Of a stretch of DNA of 64,000 bases, positions 41,759 to 50,114 are shown piece by piece. The position numbers were made by a program, and so were the translations under genes. Origin of the DNA: Chlamydiota bacterium (GTDB lineage: Bacteria; Chlamydiota; Chlamydiia; Chlamydiales; Rhabdochlamydiaceae); the NCBI GenBank assembly GCA_013287985.1, contig JABDCT010000003.1, forward strand, positions 29,280-93,279. Direction: 5' to 3'. The notes under the pieces were generated by a model. It saw nothing but the letters and a program-made list of their open reading frames with translations. It had not been told where the DNA came from and did not search any database. Within the stretch, counting starts at the first letter, position 1. Each line of letters begins with the position of its first letter.

Positions 41759-42570
41759 AGGATCAGTGGTTCCATTTTTTTCATGGTGGTACGGAGGATG
41801 TCGATGAGGCGGAGGACCTCCTCCTCGCTTTTCTGAGAGAAGTCAAACGTCAGGGCGGAATAAGCGAGTTCTGGAGACACACCGGAGGCTTGTAGTAGAG
41901 CTGCGAGGCGACCTGCTGAAGCATGCACCCCTAGTCGCTGCAGGTGAAAAGCGAGCAGTTCATGGTGCACGCCGGGATAGGCGATCGCGCTAATGTGTGG
42001 CAGACGCTCCGCTTCTCGGAAAAAGATGTGAGCGGGAATGCTCTCTTCAAAAAATGCGCGCAGGCGTGCGGCTTCAAAATGCGCCTCAGGCGCCAAAATC
42101 TTCGTTGCGGCGCTAGAGGTAGTCATAATGGGCAGAGGTGTGCGCGAAAGGATCCCGCCGTCAAACGTCACATAATCGACGCCCAGGTCGGTACAATCCA
42201 AACTCCCTTTGCATGCTGTGACATCGACATGGATCTTCACCTGATTTTCCCGGCAAACCTCTATGAGATCGTGCAGCGGATGGATCACCCCGGTCCATTC
42301 ATTTGCCCAAGAGAGGGAGAGGAGCGCAGTGCGTGGGCTGAGGGTTTCTTGGAGGGTTTTTCTGGTCAGCTGACCTTGAGAGTTTAAGGAGAGAGGGCGC
42401 CCGCGTATGCCGATCTTTTCTAGGCGCTGGATGGGATAAACAATCGTCGGATCTTCTCCTGCAGGATAGAAGAAGTGCGTGCGGCCTGTTTCGCGCGCAT
42501 CGTCGACGGCTAAAGTAAAGAGCAGCTGAAAATTAGCCTCGGCTCGGCTGCTCAGAGAGATGAAATTCAT
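41755..42570 (-). CDS. Truncated, probably inactive NifS-like aminotransferase-fold protein
   Basis: A 271-residue class V aminotransferase-like protein, shorter than functional cysteine desulfurases (about 385-400). The cofactor region reads VDVTACKGSLDCTDLGVDYV then FDGGILSRTPLPI, where active enzymes have SAHKxxGPKG. The PLP lysine is therefore missing. The region that should hold the catalytic Cys (SSGSAC) reads HASAGRLA. The N-terminal LDN-ATT start is also absent. It may act as a scaffold for the adjacent NifU-like protein or have lost function. It overlaps gpmA and nifU by ATGA junctions. Confidence 0.75.
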   Translation of the reverse strand: MNFISLSSRAEANFQLLFTLAVDDARETGRTHFFYPAGEDPTIVYPIQRLEKIGIRGRPLSLNSQGQLTRKTLQETLSPRTALLSLSWANEWTGVIHPLHDLIEVCRENQVKIHVDVTACKGSLDCTDLGVDYVTFDGGILSRTPLPIMTTSSAATKILAPEAHFEAARLRAFFEESIPAHIFFREAERLPHISAIAYPGVHHELLAFHLQRLGVHASAGRLAALLQASGVSPELAYSALTFDFSQKSEEEVLRLIDILRTTMKKMEPLIL

Positions 42571-43241
42571 GCTCTTTTTAGCACCCCATCGCTGTATGTA
42601 TAGATGAGCGGCTCGCCCGTCGGGATTTCCAGTTTTAATACCTGTTCTTTTGTTAAGCCATCGAGTTTCATCACAATAGAGCGTAGGGAATTGCCGTGTG
42701 CGGAGACCAAAACATTCTTTCCATTTTTCAGGTGGGGCAAAATCTCTTGTTCAAAATAGGGGATTGAGCGTTTGGCGGTGTCGGCAAGGCACTCGCCATT
42801 GGGCGGACGGACATCGTAGCTGCGACGCCAGATCTGCACCTGTTCTTCGCCAAAGGAGCGTCTTGCTTCATCTTTGTTCAGCCCTTGCAGGGAGCCATAC
42901 ATTCTCTCATTAATCTGCCACGCCTCATAGACGGGGATAAGCTGTTTGTCTACATTGGGGTTGTAATCCTTATCCCAATCCTTCTGATCTTTTTCCAATT
43001 TATGATGGAGGACGGGAATCTTACCGCCGCGATGTACACTCATGGCGATCATGGCAGTCTGCATCGCCCTAATCAACGTTGACGTATAGATCACATCGAT
43101 GGGAATGTCCGCGATCTGCTTGCCCGCTTGGAGCGCTTCTTGGATCCCCTCATAGCTCAAGGGAATATCGACCCAGCCTGTGAAAAGATTTTTTTTATTC
43201 CATTCAGATTGGCCGTGGCGCAGTAAAATTAATTTTCTCAT
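42567..43241 (-). CDS. gpmA: 2,3-bisphosphoglycerate-dependent phosphoglycerate mutase
   Basis: A glycolytic enzyme converting 3- to 2-phosphoglycerate. The 224-residue protein starts MRKLILLRHGQSEWN, carrying the phosphorylated His in RHGQSEWN, and has NLFTGWVDIPLS, NERMYGSLQGLNK, the YDVRPPNGECL region and the second catalytic His in VSAHGNSLR. The ATG at 43241 is chosen by family alignment; a longer frame runs toward palindrome G. It leads the minus-strand unit gpmA-nifS-nifU. Confidence 0.96.
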   Translation of the reverse strand: MRKLILLRHGQSEWNKKNLFTGWVDIPLSYEGIQEALQAGKQIADIPIDVIYTSTLIRAMQTAMIAMSVHRGGKIPVLHHKLEKDQKDWDKDYNPNVDKQLIPVYEAWQINERMYGSLQGLNKDEARRSFGEEQVQIWRRSYDVRPPNGECLADTAKRSIPYFEQEILPHLKNGKNVLVSAHGNSLRSIVMKLDGLTKEQVLKLEIPTGEPLIYTYSDGVLKRA

Positions 43242-43277
43242 GAAATCAGTATACAAGATGGAGCTTTTTTTAGCTCT

Positions 43278-43445
43278 GAACCTTTCCCAATAATATATTT
43301 CAGTCAATTTTCGGGTTCTTTTGAGTCGATTTTCGATTCAAATTGCAGGGGTAATATCAACTTCGTATATGACCCCTGCAATTTGAATCGAAAATCGGCC
43401 AAAATAATCCCGAAAATCGACAAAAGATATTACTGGGAAAGGTTC
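43278..43445. repeat. Large palindrome, family 2, copy G
   Basis: A 168-bp inverted repeat tipped by GAACCTTTCCCA/TGGGAAAGGTTC. The inner arms are TCGATTTTCGATTCAAATTG and GCAGGGG, with centre GGTAATATCAACTTC next to GTATATGACC. It separates the divergent gpmA and pseudouridine synthase genes. Its right end, AAAGGTTC, lies about 20 bases before the 43466 ATG, so both promoters must overlap or lie within it. Confidence 0.9.
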
Positions 43446-43465
43446 CTCTTTGGTAAACTACCGCC

Positions 43466-44170
43466 ATGGAAAAAAAACGTCTCAGTAAAGTAATGGCCGC
43501 AGCTGGTGTTGCCTCTCGTAGAGCATGTGAAGAGCTAATCTTTTCAGGCAAAGTCACAGTCGATGGCGAGATCATCCTCGTCCCTCAAACTCTCGTTGAC
43601 ATCGACACGCAAGATATTCGCGTCGACGGCGACAGGATCAATAAAGAGGAAAAAAAAGTTTACTATATCCTCAACAAGCCCACCGGCTACATCTGCAGCA
43701 ATAAGCGCATCGGCAGCAAAAAGCTTGTGATCGATCTATTCCCCCCTCAGCCCCGCCTTTTTACTGTCGGCCGCCTCGATCGCGACACATCGGGCCTCCT
43801 GATAGTGACTAATGACGGCCATTTCGCCCAGAACGTGATCCATCCCTCTTTCAACATCTCAAAAGAATATCTAGTCAAAACCCAGCAAGAGATCACCCAC
43901 GAGCACCTAGTAGAAATTTCTAAAGGAGCCTTCATCGAAGACACCTTTGTGAAGCCCGTCAAAGTGGTGAAGGTGCGCCGCGGCACAATAAAAGTGACCG
44001 TCATGGAAGGCAAGAAGCGCGAAGTCCGCCTCTTGGTGCAAAATGCGGGTCTTTCGATCGAAGAGCTCTCGCGCATCCGCATCGGCGGGCTGACACTTGG
44101 AGAACTTGCCCAAGGAGATTATCGCCCAATGAGTGCTGCCGAAAGAGATTCGATTCAAAAAAATGGTTAA
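43466..44170 (+). CDS. RsuA/RluB-family rRNA pseudouridine synthase
   Basis: A 234-residue enzyme with an N-terminal S4 RNA-binding domain (KKRLSKVMAAAGVASRRACE, VTVDGE) and the RsuA-family catalytic motif GRLDRDTSGLLIVTND, where Asp is the nucleophile. It also has NKPTGYICS and EGKKREVRLL near the C-terminus. It modifies 23S or 16S rRNA; the position is not predictable from sequence alone. It sits beside gpmA as in Chlamydia. The next gene follows after 33 bases. Confidence 0.92.
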   Translation: MEKKRLSKVMAAAGVASRRACEELIFSGKVTVDGEIILVPQTLVDIDTQDIRVDGDRINKEEKKVYYILNKPTGYICSNKRIGSKKLVIDLFPPQPRLFTVGRLDRDTSGLLIVTNDGHFAQNVIHPSFNISKEYLVKTQQEITHEHLVEISKGAFIEDTFVKPVKVVKVRRGTIKVTVMEGKKREVRLLVQNAGLSIEELSRIRIGGLTLGELAQGDYRPMSAAERDSIQKNG

Positions 44171-44203
44171 TTCCGCTACTCTTCTCAAGCACCAGGAGAA
44201 CCT

Positions 44204-44878
44204 ATGCTGACAATCGCCCGCCTTTTTGGCAAATCCCCCTTCGCCCCTCTCCAAAGCCACATGAACAAAGTGGCCAGCTGCATGGAAAAGCTGACCAAGA
44301 TCTTCGAAGCTTTAAGTCATCATGAACGCGAAAAAATCGAACGCCTGGTCGCCGACCTCTCCAGCCTTGAGCACGAGGCAGATCTCACAAAAAACGACAT
44401 CCGCAACCACCTGCCTAAAAGCCTCTTCATGCCGATCGACAGGACCCACTTTCTCGAGATTCTCTCCCTGCAAGATTCTATTGCCGACATGGCCGAAGAT
44501 ATCGGCATCACGCTGACGTTGCGGCCGCTCGACTATTTAGAGGATTTTCAGAAAGACCTCTCTTTCTTCTACAGTAAAACCATGGAAGTTTTCTGGAATG
44601 CCAAGCAGATCATCGAAGAGATCGATGAACTCCTCGAATCCTCTTTTGGCGGAATCGAGGCAGAAAAAGTTAAATCGCTTGTCGAAGAAACTGCCTTTAA
44701 AGAATATGAATCAACCCTTTTAGAGCGCCTCCTGATGAAAAAACTCTTTTCTGAAGGCGACAAGCTTCCCCCACCCTCTTTCATCCACTGGCTGAAAGTA
44801 GTTGAAGGCGTGGGGCAGCTGGCTAAACTATCTGAAAGGCTTGCTAACCGCATACGGATGTTACTCGAAGTTACTTAA
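44204..44878 (+). CDS. PhoU-like (DUF47) protein
   Basis: A 224-residue all-helical protein of the TIGR00153/DUF47 group, which accompanies PiT-type phosphate transporters and is thought to regulate them. It shows LSSLEHEADLTKNDIRNHLP (metal-binding E-xx-D pattern), RTHFLEILSLQDSIADMAED and NAKQIIEEIDELLESSF. The stop overlaps the start of the adjacent transporter by one base (TAATG), which implies a common function. Confidence 0.88.
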   Translation: MLTIARLFGKSPFAPLQSHMNKVASCMEKLTKIFEALSHHEREKIERLVADLSSLEHEADLTKNDIRNHLPKSLFMPIDRTHFLEILSLQDSIADMAEDIGITLTLRPLDYLEDFQKDLSFFYSKTMEVFWNAKQIIEEIDELLESSFGGIEAEKVKSLVEETAFKEYESTLLERLLMKKLFSEGDKLPPPSFIHWLKVVEGVGQLAKLSERLANRIRMLLEVT

Positions 44879-46299
44879 TGGAACTATTTTCCTTCTTAGA
44901 TATTGCTATTCTTGTCATCGGATTCTACATGGCGTGGAATATCGGTGCGAACGATGTCTCCAACGCCATGGGCACTTCAGTGGGTTCTGGCGCTCTTACC
45001 ATGCGCAATGCGGTCATTATCGCGGCCATTTTGGAATTCAGCGGGGCTTTCTTCCTAGGAGCGAATGTCACGGAAACCATCCAGAGCAGCCTCATCGACA
45101 CCACGCAGTTAATGGGCGATCCGACGACACTCGTCATCGGGATGTGCGGCGCCCTTCTCGCCGCAAGTCTATGGTTACAATTTGCCTCTTATTTCGGACT
45201 TCCCGTTTCCACAACACACGCCATAATCGGGGCGATGCTCGGATTCGGCGGTCTTATGGGGGGCATGCAAGGCATCTATTGGGACGAAGTCGGGTCGATC
45301 GCCTTGAGCTGGATCCTCTCTCCCATTTTTAGCGGTATCGTCGCCTACTTTCTATTTAGCTTGCTGCAGAAAAAGATTCTCTTTGCGATGAATCCCACAA
45401 TGGCAACGCGGCGCTTTCTGCCCTATCTGATCGGGGTTGTCTTTGGCACGTTTACCCTCAGCTTGCTCTTTAACGGATTGGGGTCACTTTCGATTGATTT
45501 CACCTTCCCGCAGACTCTACTGATCTCGCTTCTCGTCACAGTTTTCGCTACGCTCATCTCCCTTTTTATTGTGCGTCGCACGCCAGAGCCTGCATCTGCA
45601 CTTGCAACCGTAGCCCATCTTCCCCATACACTTATCAGTATAGACAAGGCGATCAAACATTTAAGACGCGTACGCGCCGCATCTGATGAAGGGTCGAAGG
45701 ACGAGATCAGCCGCCTCCTCAATGAAATGCAAGTGCTCGCCAAGCAGATGCGCGAGAAAACCGACTTTTCGGCCCGCACATCAGAATACGCTGTCGTCGA
45801 GAAGTGGTTCGGCTCCCTGCAGATCATCAGCGCCTGCTTCGTGGCTTTTGCACACGGTGCCAACGATGTCGCCAACGCGATTGGTCCCGTCGCCGTGGTC
45901 ATCTCAACTCTCAGTCATGGAGCCGTTCAGGCGAGTTCGCCCATTCCGGTCTGGCTGCTCGCCTTCGGCGGCGTCGGCATTGTCATCGGTCTTGCCACAT
46001 GGGGCTGGCGCGTCATCGAGACGATCGGCAAAAAGATCACTGAACTTACCCCCACACGAGGATTTTGCGCAGAGTTTGGCGCAGCGCTCTCCATTCTGAT
46101 CGCATCCAAACTCGGCATGCCCATCTCCACCACCCACTGCTTAGTGGGAGCGGTGCTTGGCGTCGGGATGGCGCGCGGCATCCGCGCCCTCAACCTGGGC
46201 ACCCTCAAAGATATCATCCTCTCGTGGATCATCACGATCCCCGCAAGTGCACTGATGAGCATCCTCTGCTACTACCTACTCAAAGCGATCTTTACATAA
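44878..46299 (+). CDS. PiT-family inorganic phosphate permease
   Basis: A 473-residue inner-membrane transporter of the PiT family (H+ or Na+:phosphate symport). It has the duplicated signature GANDVSNAMGTSVGSGALT (N-terminal half) and GANDVANAIGPVAVV (C-terminal half), with SLWLQFASYFGLPVSTTHAI and SKLGMPISTTHCLVGAVLG. The central cytoplasmic loop (about 245-300) is charged. Coupling to the PhoU-like gene is expected. Chlamydia has an equivalent permease. Confidence 0.94.
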   Translation: MELFSFLDIAILVIGFYMAWNIGANDVSNAMGTSVGSGALTMRNAVIIAAILEFSGAFFLGANVTETIQSSLIDTTQLMGDPTTLVIGMCGALLAASLWLQFASYFGLPVSTTHAIIGAMLGFGGLMGGMQGIYWDEVGSIALSWILSPIFSGIVAYFLFSLLQKKILFAMNPTMATRRFLPYLIGVVFGTFTLSLLFNGLGSLSIDFTFPQTLLISLLVTVFATLISLFIVRRTPEPASALATVAHLPHTLISIDKAIKHLRRVRAASDEGSKDEISRLLNEMQVLAKQMREKTDFSARTSEYAVVEKWFGSLQIISACFVAFAHGANDVANAIGPVAVVISTLSHGAVQASSPIPVWLLAFGGVGIVIGLATWGWRVIETIGKKITELTPTRGFCAEFGAALSILIASKLGMPISTTHCLVGAVLGVGMARGIRALNLGTLKDIILSWIITIPASALMSILCYYLLKAIFT

Positions 46300-46326
46300 A
46301 ATTGACAAGAGGAATACGCTTGTCGT

Positions 46327-46683
46327 ATGTCAAACCCATTTGCAATAATACCCGGATCTTTCGCCTTCAAACGGCATGAACAGAGCATCTCTGAAGTGGA
46401 GGCTTTACCCTTAGATGACTTTTTAAGAGAAACACTCTCTAGACAAGAAATAGAGAGAGGACTTTCTGAAAAAACTTCTAGGCTAGTTGAGAGGATCGAC
46501 CCCGTTAAGACAAAGGATGAAAATGAAGCCAAGGATCTAATTGATGACCTAAAAAAAACCGATACCTTCATTCGCAAAGCGACCAGGTATTTTATCGGTG
46601 GCATCCTTGTAAGCACTCTTCTCGTTGCTACCAAGCCCAGATCTTGGGATGTGATTTGGCGCAATCTTACGGCGCGTCCTTAA
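46327..46683 (+). CDS. Hypothetical protein with C-terminal membrane segment
   Basis: A 118-residue protein. The first 80 residues are charged and probably helical (ISEVEALPLDDFLRETLSRQ, EAKDLIDDLKKTDTF), and about 86-103 is a hydrophobic segment (YFIGGILVSTLLVA) with a short tail. TTGACA occurs at 46302-46307, but its -10 would coincide with the start codon, so the promoter is uncertain. It is the first of three neighbouring genes whose products all carry one C-terminal membrane segment. The function is not recognised. Confidence 0.58.
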   Translation: MSNPFAIIPGSFAFKRHEQSISEVEALPLDDFLRETLSRQEIERGLSEKTSRLVERIDPVKTKDENEAKDLIDDLKKTDTFIRKATRYFIGGILVSTLLVATKPRSWDVIWRNLTARP

Positions 46684-46762
46684 AATAATAGCTAGACAAA
46701 ATTTTACTCACCTTTTAGGATGTTTTCATCTTTATCCAGTCTTAACCTCAAGGAGAGAAAAG

Positions 46763-47941
46763 ATGTCTTACTTTGGTTCAATATGGGGAGCAAAACCCTC
46801 TACTTCGTCACCACTACCCGCTTCTACGACACCCGCTAACTCTTCACCCGCTATTATCCCGACAGAGCATACAGAGCGCAAACCTCCAGAGCCTTTAACA
46901 GAAGCTGGATTCAAAAAAGTTGAAGTAACCCCAGACGAAGACAATAATCTTTTCCCTTTTATCAAAAACTTACAGAATGATAACGAACGGCTCACTAGTG
47001 AACTGTCGAGAGCAACTTCACAAATCACCAACCTTCAGAGCGTTGCAATAGACGTGCAAAATCGAAACGCAAAATATGCTGAAATCCATAAAACTCTAAC
47101 ACAAGAAAATCAAGACAAGGATAAAAAGATCCAAGATCTTCAAAATCAGCATGCCGCTACGCTCAAAGCGCTTAATGAACAACATGCAAGCGAGCAAACA
47201 ACTTCACTCCAGCGCATTCAAAGATCTTCAATGGGAACACGAACAGCCACAGCTGCGCAAGAAAAAACAATAGATGCTCTTAAAAAAGATCATGCCGCTG
47301 CCATCGATACTCTAAAGACACAACAAGCAAAAGAACTTGAACTTTTGCGTACACAGCACAAGGAAAGCATCACAGCTAAAGACACAGAGATTGCTTCTTT
47401 GAAAGAGAATTTCGAGAAAGAATTAAATGCTCTTAAAGAACAAAACAAACTGCTCAGCGAGCAAAATAAATTGCTTTCGGAGCAACAAAAACAATTCGAC
47501 GAATTTAAAAAGCAGATAGACGCACTTCAAAAACAAGTCGATGCAAAACCAAAGGTTATCGCGGCTGCACCTACACCCGATTTATCCGGTGAAATCGCAA
47601 AATTAAAAGCAGATCACACCAAGCAAATTTCTGCGTTAAATGCCAAGCTAGTATTAGTTGAGCAGACTGGCACAAAAGCAACGAAGACTCATGAAGTAAT
47701 GCTCAAGCTATTAACAAAAGAACAGCAAGAAAAAATAGCAAAAGTCGAAAAAGGGGAAATGACTCTAAAGGATTTAGAAGAGGCAGGACTGCCAGCTACT
47801 AAAGAAGCGAGAAAATGGACTCTTGGTAGTCTCTCCCCAAATATCAAGGTCATGGCTATAGGTGGAATCGCACTATTTTGTATAGGCGGCCTCTGGTATT
47901 ATGGCTTCCCTCAGTTGCCCAGCGGGATGGGTGGTGCATAG
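46763..47941 (+). CDS. Long coiled-coil protein with C-terminal membrane anchor
   Basis: A 392-residue protein with AAGGAGAG upstream. It starts with a Ser/Thr/Pro-rich segment (about 1-45), suits a type III export signal, and continues into a long coiled coil (about 70-300) containing the repeated NKLLSEQ (NKLLSEQNKLLSEQQKQ). A hydrophobic anchor sits at about 364-382 (VMAIGGIALFCIGGLWYYGF). This layout, a long coiled coil followed by a C-terminal anchor, recalls eukaryotic SNARE or tethering proteins. Host membrane targeting is inferred and not shown. Confidence 0.68.
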   Translation: MSYFGSIWGAKPSTSSPLPASTTPANSSPAIIPTEHTERKPPEPLTEAGFKKVEVTPDEDNNLFPFIKNLQNDNERLTSELSRATSQITNLQSVAIDVQNRNAKYAEIHKTLTQENQDKDKKIQDLQNQHAATLKALNEQHASEQTTSLQRIQRSSMGTRTATAAQEKTIDALKKDHAAAIDTLKTQQAKELELLRTQHKESITAKDTEIASLKENFEKELNALKEQNKLLSEQNKLLSEQQKQFDEFKKQIDALQKQVDAKPKVIAAAPTPDLSGEIAKLKADHTKQISALNAKLVLVEQTGTKATKTHEVMLKLLTKEQQEKIAKVEKGEMTLKDLEEAGLPATKEARKWTLGSLSPNIKVMAIGGIALFCIGGLWYYGFPQLPSGMGGA

Positions 47942-47965
47942 GAATTGGCACTATTAGGAGGAAAT

Positions 47966-48361
47966 ATGCGCTTTGTGAGTGAAGAATGTCGTGCAATTTT
48001 ATTTTATCAGGGAGATCGACTTCTCCCTGATAATCCTAGAACAACCATTGATAGTGATGATCTTACAAGAGAAATCCGCTTTTGGAGTGAGCAGGGTCAT
48101 CAATCCAGACAGGGTGTTGATCTTTTTGAACGAAAACTCGAAGATGCGCTATCGAACAGAGACAATTGGAATGCGCGCCTTATAGAACAGATCAAAAAAA
48201 CCAAGAGCACCTATTACGATAGCTTGCTTACCATTGGTACAACACTTCTTTGGGTCTCACCCATATGGATCCGTTATTTTAGCAAAGTGGCCGCTCCTCT
48301 TGTCGAAAAGCAAGTCCTTAGGATTGTCTTTCAAGAAGTCTGGGAAAAGGGTAACCATTAG
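47966..48361 (+). CDS. Hypothetical protein with C-terminal hydrophobic segment
   Basis: A 131-residue protein; the ATG at 47966 has AGGAGG four bases upstream and is preferred over an earlier start. The N-terminal 80 residues are charged (LTREIRFWSEQGHQ, FERKLEDALSNRDNW). Residues about 83-105 form a hydrophobic segment (YYDSLLTIGTTLLWVSPIWI), followed by an amphipathic tail. It follows the coiled-coil gene by 24 bases, so it is probably part of the same transcript. The function is unknown. Confidence 0.62.
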   Translation: MRFVSEECRAILFYQGDRLLPDNPRTTIDSDDLTREIRFWSEQGHQSRQGVDLFERKLEDALSNRDNWNARLIEQIKKTKSTYYDSLLTIGTTLLWVSPIWIRYFSKVAAPLVEKQVLRIVFQEVWEKGNH

Positions 48362-48369
48362 AAATCTGC

Positions 48370-49347
48370 TCACTTATGCCGCATGAGCATCGCCGTGCTT
48401 GAGCGATGACGCTCTTCGCGGATGATGCCTGCCATTGCGCGGATCCAGTCGGGCCGGCGATTGAGCGCAGGACAGCGCCACGCCTTTATTCCTTGGTTTG
48501 CAACCACCGGTAGATACATCTCCTCGATCTCAAAGAGCGTCTCGATGTGATCTGACGTGAAACTAAGAGGAATGAATATGACATGCTGCTTACCATATTG
48601 CGTCACCTCTTCACATGCATCACGCGTGTAGGGGCGCAGCCACTCCTCTTTGCCAAATTGCGACTGGTAGGCGATGAGGCTGGAAGCGTGCGGAAAGGCG
48701 CTTTTTAACGCATTGTAGGTGGCTTCGCATTCGCGCTGATAGATATCCCCCGTTGTGATGAAAGACTGCGGCAGACCGTGCGCAGAAAAGAAAAGAAGGG
48801 CCTCTTCTTCGGGAATCTGCTTCTCGTGCAAAAAGGTACGGATCGTCTCTTTAAAGGCGGCGATGTAGAGAGGGTGGGAGGCATAAGAGGGTACCCAGCG
48901 CATGCGCTGGACTATATCGGGGGCTGCCTTCTCATGGAACCAGAGCGCAATACTTCCGGTTGTCGCATAGCTAAACTGAGGAAAGAGCGGAAACACCTCG
49001 ATTTCGCCCGGGAGCGCTGCAAGGCGCTGCAAAAATTCCTCGTGGGTGGCCGGCAGGTAGCGGTGGAAGCTAAGGACGGGGTGGCCGAGCTCCTCTTCGA
49101 GAGCTCTAGCTAGCGCCTCCGTATCCTCGTATATGGGGGACTTTCCGCCGATGGCGGCGTAGTCGTGCCGGACGGTTTTAGCGCGCTTGTCCGCCACGCG
49201 ATTAAAGAGAAGTCTATGCAAGAAGGCGGGCCAATCCGTGCGGATCACCTCTTGGTCGGTGAGAAGGGAGCGTAAAAAGGGCTGCACCTCCTCTAGGGAG
49301 CGCGGACCGCCGAAATTGACCAGCAGGCTGCTTTTTGCTTGTTTCAT
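48370..49347 (-). CDS. hemH: Ferrochelatase
   Basis: Inserts Fe(II) into protoporphyrin IX, the last step of heme synthesis. The 325-residue protein has SLLVNFGGPRSLEEVQPFL, the catalytic His in FFSAHGLPQSF, YQSQFGKEEWLRPYT and the second metal-site region PLSFTSDHIETLFEIEEMY. The length suits bacterial HemH without a C-terminal extension. It is divergent from the amino-acid-binding lipoprotein gene with a 26-base gap, the pairing that I recall in Chlamydia. Confidence 0.95.
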   Translation of the reverse strand: MKQAKSSLLVNFGGPRSLEEVQPFLRSLLTDQEVIRTDWPAFLHRLLFNRVADKRAKTVRHDYAAIGGKSPIYEDTEALARALEEELGHPVLSFHRYLPATHEEFLQRLAALPGEIEVFPLFPQFSYATTGSIALWFHEKAAPDIVQRMRWVPSYASHPLYIAAFKETIRTFLHEKQIPEEEALLFFSAHGLPQSFITTGDIYQRECEATYNALKSAFPHASSLIAYQSQFGKEEWLRPYTRDACEEVTQYGKQHVIFIPLSFTSDHIETLFEIEEMYLPVVANQGIKAWRCPALNRRPDWIRAMAGIIREERHRSSTAMLMRHK

Positions 49348-49373
49348 GAGACCTCTCCACCTAGAATAAAACT

Positions 49374-50114
49374 ATGTCCTCTAGAATAATCAGTATTTTT
49401 CTTTTTTGCGCCATGGTCTTTTGTGGCTGCTCCGGCGGTAAGAGCAAAAATGGCTATTCCATCGGCGTCGATCCCACTTGGTATCCCCTTGAGGTCGCCG
49501 GCCGTGAAAAAAATGTGCTCGGCTTTTCCGTTGAACTGCTGCAAGAGATCAGCAAGAGACAAAAACTCAATCTAACCATCGTCCAGATGAACTGGGACAA
49601 CTTGCTGGAGGGGTTGAAAGGGAAGAAATACCAGGCCATTCTCTCTGCGCTACCCCCTTACGCTTTTTATGGACAGGAGTACACTTTTTCAGAGACCTAT
49701 CTGATGACGGGCCCCGTCATCGTGACACCACTCGATTCAAAGATTGATTCCTTAGAGTCCTTGAAAGACAAAGAAGTGGGCGTGATGCGCCGTTCGGCGG
49801 CTCTCGAGCTCGTGCAAAAAGTACCCGGCGTCGTCGTGCGCGAGTTTGATTCGGTTCCCGAAGCGCTCAATGCTCTTGAAAATGGGCACATCCAATGCGC
49901 TTTGATCGATTCACTCGTCGCCAAAAGCTACGTGCGCGATCTCTTTGCAACTAAACTCAAAGTGACCAGCACCCCTCTCATTGACGAGGGGCTGCGCCTC
50001 ATCACGCTCTTCGATATGAGCCCCAAACTGATCGAAAAGTTCAATAAAGGGCTTGAAGAGATGAAGACAAGCGGCGCCTATACTACCCTTCTTCAGAAGT
50101 GGTCATTGAATTGA
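49374..50114 (+). CDS. Amino-acid-binding lipoprotein (FliY/GlnH-like)
   Basis: A 246-residue family 3 solute-binding protein. The lipoprotein signal ends in FCGCS (Cys about 19 or 17). It has the ligand-binding segments YSIGVDPTWYPLEVAG, NVLGFSVELLQEIS, NWDNLLEGLKGKKYQAILSA and SLKDKEVGVMRRSAAL. It should bind a polar amino acid in the periplasm for an ABC importer, but no permease or ATPase gene is adjacent. The 3' end overlaps the glgP end by 22 bases. Confidence 0.85.
   Translation: MSSRIISIFLFCAMVFCGCSGGKSKNGYSIGVDPTWYPLEVAGREKNVLGFSVELLQEISKRQKLNLTIVQMNWDNLLEGLKGKKYQAILSALPPYAFYGQEYTFSETYLMTGPVIVTPLDSKIDSLESLKDKEVGVMRRSAALELVQKVPGVVVREFDSVPEALNALENGHIQCALIDSLVAKSYVRDLFATKLKVTSTPLIDEGLRLITLFDMSPKLIEKFNKGLEEMKTSGAYTTLLQKWSLN

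Noticed and set aside
41755..42570. Functional cysteine desulfurase
   Set aside because: The required PLP lysine and catalytic cysteine regions are replaced, and both ends are short.
44802..45332. Plus-strand frame overlapping the PhoU-like and PiT genes
   Set aside because: It lies in another frame of two strongly supported genes and gives a low-complexity His/Arg/Cys-rich translation.
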